Assembly (NCBI GenBank): GCA_016196785.1
Contig: JACPXA010000028.1
Span: 1-8,524 of the forward strand
DNA from: Elusimicrobiota bacterium
GTDB lineage: Bacteria; Elusimicrobiota; Elusimicrobia; 2-01-FULL-59-12; JACPXA01
Reading direction: 5' to 3'
Length of the DNA: 8,524 nt
Each line of letters starts with the position of its first letter. Positions within the stretch are counted from its first letter, which is position 1. Made by a program: the position numbers and the translations under genes. Shown here piece after piece: positions 6,231 through 8,524 of this stretch. The notes beneath the pieces were generated by a model, which saw only the letters and a program-made list of their open reading frames with translations, was not told where the DNA came from and did not search any database.

Positions 6231-7376
6231 CTAGCGGTCGTCTTCGGGCTGCGGCAGCTCAAGTATCTTGACCGAAGGCAAGGATGTGCCTGATAGCCCC
6301 TCGATGTCGCCATACATGCCCGACATGTTCGCGATGATCCTCGTGATTTGCTTCTCCCGCCGAGCCCACACCTTCTCCATGGCGGCTTTTTCTGAAACAA
6401 GATCGCCCTGCAGGGCTTTGAACGACTCGACGATGGCCTCGATGCGATTCCTGAATTCATGGCTCGTCAGATAGTTGTAGACGAGCTCCATCTTTTCGTT
6501 TTTCCCAACCAGGGCTTCTCTAGCTTTTGCCACTTCGATCAGCGACATGCGGAGCGCAAGGGCTAGTCCGATGGCCGAGTTGAAATCTGTAATCCAGACG
6601 CTCCCCACTTGGCGGAAGTGGCTAAAACCCTTGGGCAACGCCTCGGAGACGATGACGGCGATGTCAGCTTTGGCTTCCCTCTGGTCGTCTTTCAACTTCT
6701 CGATCCAGCCGTCACTCCAAATCTTTGTCCGCTTGGTTTCCCAAAGTATGGTCCCGCAGAATCGACCGGTTTGCGTGTGAACACGGAGCATCACATCTCC
6801 TCCGCGAGTCCCTTTGGCAACCGGCTCGATCTTGTCGAAAGGAAATTCTCTCTGGAGAATCGCCTCAAGCTCCAGTTCTAGAACCTCGCCCTGCATTTGC
6901 TGAGATCCCTGTTCTGCCTTTCGTTTTAATTCTTCGATTTGCTTCTTCATATCGGCAAGCTGTTTTTCCTTCTCAGCATCTTTTAGCCGATGTTCTTCCG
7001 AAATGGTGGTTGCGGCTTCTTGGCGAATTTTGTCTCTTTCCGCATCCAGAGTCCGAGCAATCTCCAGCTGCATGGATGCTTGCCTTTCCTCTAATTCTCG
7101 CTGCCGCTTCCGTAGCACAAGTTCTTCAGTCCTTGCGACCTCAAGTTTCTTTGATCGTTCTCCCAATTGAGCTTTGAGATCGGCCATCTCAACGCTCAGA
7201 GAATCTTCGGCTGCTTTCCGAGCGCGACGCTCGAGTTCCTGTTTTTCTTTCAGAAATTGGTTCTTATACTCCTCGCCCAATTGTCCACGAAGCCGCTGTT
7301 CGAGCTGGCTGGAGATCGCTTCCGAAATCTCGATTTTGCTACCGCACTTCGGACAATTTATGTATTCCTGCGCCAT
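6231..7376 (-). CDS. DUF2130 coiled-coil protein with PD-(D/E)XK-like nuclease core
   Basis: A 381-residue protein. An N-terminal CPKCG half of a zinc ribbon (C8, C11) is followed by a long charged coiled coil (about 20-165, rich in E/K/R heptads). The C-terminal DUF2130 domain has LELELEAILQREFPFD (about 167-181), GTRGGDVML (D194), GTILWETKRTKIWSDGWI (E213, K215) and AVIVSEALPKG. D194 and E213-x-K215 fit a PD-(D/E)XK nuclease active site, and the family is generally placed in that superfamily. A second helical stretch (about 275-350) follows. The ATG at 7376 is only 2 nt after the stop of the Res-like gene, implying translational coupling; an upstream extension to 7514 in this frame would lie inside that gene. 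Its substrate and partners are unknown; association with the Res-like protein is inferred from the spacing. Confidence 0.88.
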   Translation of the reverse strand: MAQEYINCPKCGSKIEISEAISSQLEQRLRGQLGEEYKNQFLKEKQELERRARKAAEDSLSVEMADLKAQLGERSKKLEVARTEELVLRKRQRELEERQASMQLEIARTLDAERDKIRQEAATTISEEHRLKDAEKEKQLADMKKQIEELKRKAEQGSQQMQGEVLELELEAILQREFPFDKIEPVAKGTRGGDVMLRVHTQTGRFCGTILWETKRTKIWSDGWIEKLKDDQREAKADIAVIVSEALPKGFSHFRQVGSVWITDFNSAIGLALALRMSLIEVAKAREALVGKNEKMELVYNYLTSHEFRNRIEAIVESFKALQGDLVSEKAAMEKVWARREKQITRIIANMSGMYGDIEGLSGTSLPSVKILELPQPEDDR

Positions 7377-7378
7377 AG

Positions 7379-8524
7379 TCAATACGCGTCCCTGGATGTA
7401 CCGCGTTCCTTCATTTTGAGCTTGGAACTCCCAGAAGTGGTCGCCATTGACTCTTTTGAGTGGCGACCCCGCTTTGCGGTGACTCCAAAGAGTTCGTTGA
7501 TCCGTTTCTGCCACTCATCCTCGAAGATTACCTCGAAGACAATCTTTTTCTCCGGAAACTCGAGCCCCAGATCTGTCCAGCTTTTCTCCTCGGCGAGTTT
7601 ATTGCAAAGGGTAAAGACGTTTCTCTTGTACTCAGTGTCCTCGTTTTTAAGATGGACGCCCTTCGTCTCGACCACAAAGACCTTGTCATAGTCGGAGCGG
7701 TTCTTGGGGTCGGCCTCCGAAAGGATAAAGTCTGGATAGATGCGGTGCCTTTGCCACCCCTGGATCGAGTAATCTTGGCGCGCGAGGTTCCGGTACCACC
7801 AGAGAAGTTTCCCTTGCTCCTCCAGGTACCAGGCCACGGCTCTTTCGGTAGCATTGAAGCCGTCGTCCGCTACGAATTCGAACAGGCTTTGTTGAAGCGG
7901 CCTACCATCTTGGCAATTCAATATGTGAGCGCCCTGTCGCATTCTTAGCTTGGAGGGCAGACGGTAGCCAGGATCGTCCTTGAGCATGAGAAAGCGCAAT
8001 CCCCTTGTTCGGAGTAACCCCTGGAAAACCTCGTAGGCCAAGCGGTCCCTCTCGGCCTCCGCCCGCTTCCGCAACTCCTCGATGACGAAAACGAGATTCC
8101 CGGCCACCATTTCCTTGCCGAACAGCTCAATCAGTCGGTCCAATACTTCTTTGGCAACAGAGTGGGCGATCCATGGATTCGGGATGGCACTTAGGAGTTG
8201 TCTGGAAACGAACGCCAAGTCCAAGGTCAAGCCGCCTCCAGCCAAGCGGGTGACACCTTTCTGCCGGATGACTTCTCTCTCATCCTCACTCAATCCCACG
8301 GTCACGTCCGCATCCGCCTCTTGCCTCTCCGAAAGCGCGAGCTTATAGAGCGGGCTGAAATCTGTGGCCGACCAGTCCAGGCGACTCAAAATATCTGTCT
8401 CATAGCTGACCCTGCGCCAAGTTGAATCATCCTTGATTACAAAGACGGGCAAATAAATCCGGCCGGCGAATTTCTTGAACTTCTCTCGCAACCCAACAAC
8501 ACGCTCGGCCGACGTGCCTGCCTC
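7379..8524 (-). CDS. Type III restriction (Res)-like helicase-nuclease, C-terminal part
   Basis: The frame is open to the right edge, so only the last 381 residues are seen and the true start lies outside. Expected N-terminal DEAD/DEAH helicase motifs are not in the window. The visible part has helical regions, then ATERAVAWYLEEQGKLLWWYRN, HRIYPDFIL and KVFVVETKGVHL. The PD...E-x-K pattern (aspartate in YPDF, glutamate and lysine in VETKG) is the PD-(D/E)XK endonuclease of type III Res subunits and related restriction helicases. Residues after INELFG form a Ser/Lys/Arg-rich tail of about 35 residues that looks poorly conserved. A type III enzyme would need a Mod methyltransferase, which might lie upstream beyond the window; without it this could be a stand-alone restriction helicase. 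It overlaps nothing and is followed after 2 nt by the DUF2130 gene. Confidence 0.8.
   Translation of the reverse strand, partial: EAGTSAERVVGLREKFKKFAGRIYLPVFVIKDDSTWRRVSYETDILSRLDWSATDFSPLYKLALSERQEADADVTVGLSEDEREVIRQKGVTRLAGGGLTLDLAFVSRQLLSAIPNPWIAHSVAKEVLDRLIELFGKEMVAGNLVFVIEELRKRAEAERDRLAYEVFQGLLRTRGLRFLMLKDDPGYRLPSKLRMRQGAHILNCQDGRPLQQSLFEFVADDGFNATERAVAWYLEEQGKLLWWYRNLARQDYSIQGWQRHRIYPDFILSEADPKNRSDYDKVFVVETKGVHLKNEDTEYKRNVFTLCNKLAEEKSWTDLGLEFPEKKIVFEVIFEDEWQKRINELFGVTAKRGRHSKESMATTSGSSKLKMKERGTSRDAY

Noticed and set aside
7377..7514. 46-residue N-terminal extension of the DUF2130 protein from 7514
   Set aside because: It would lie inside the 3' end of the Res-like gene, and family members start just before the CPKCG motif as with ATG 7376.
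1..8524. CRISPR array or rRNA
   Set aside because: No regularly spaced repeats of CRISPR length and no rRNA-like conserved segments were seen.

Overview
All supported genes lie on the minus strand, so the window reads right to left. It looks like one end of an integrated mobile element (tyrosine integrase, excisionase-type HTH protein, phage-like replication protein) carrying nuclease-rich, defence-like cargo. Base composition is moderately GC-rich by eye, Shine-Dalgarno sites are recognisable and GTG/TTG starts are used. This fits an environmental bacterium. I cannot name the phylum from sequence alone.

Layout in transcription order. (1) 8524-7379: 3' part of a large gene running off the right edge, ending in a PD-(D/E)XK nuclease like that of type III restriction (Res) helicase-nucleases. 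(2) 7376-6231: DUF2130 protein with a zinc-ribbon half, a long coiled coil and a second PD-(D/E)XK-like core, 2 nt after the Res-like gene. (3) 6169-4422: OLD-family ATPase-TOPRIM nuclease (GajA-like architecture) split into two frames by a -1 shift near an A6 run. (4) 4399-4283: short remnant starting like a conserved 'YIGVDYSGAETPTTSLK' protein. (5) 4260-2758: 500-residue SEC-C zinc-motif protein, followed by a clear rho-independent terminator. (6) 2757-2445: 313 nt without a gene, holding that terminator, a perfect 19-bp palindrome and repeats of its half-site. (7) 2444-1776: winged-helix phage-replisome-organiser-like protein. (8) 1636-1415: HTH/excisionase-type protein. (9) 1368-151: tyrosine recombinase with a 1-nt deletion exactly in the catalytic tyrosine codon. 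(10) 124-1: start of a nucleotidyltransferase (GSYARG motif) running off the left edge.

The Res-like, DUF2130 and OLD genes put three different nuclease folds in one co-directional, closely spaced run. This is the best candidate for an undescribed multi-nuclease defence module, but co-function is inference from order and spacing. The terminator after the SEC-C gene separates the cargo from the rep-xis-int mobility block, which has its own operator-like upstream region. Two genes carry 1-nt deletions (integrase, OLD nuclease). Either the element is decaying and immobile, or the sequence has indel errors; raw reads would decide.
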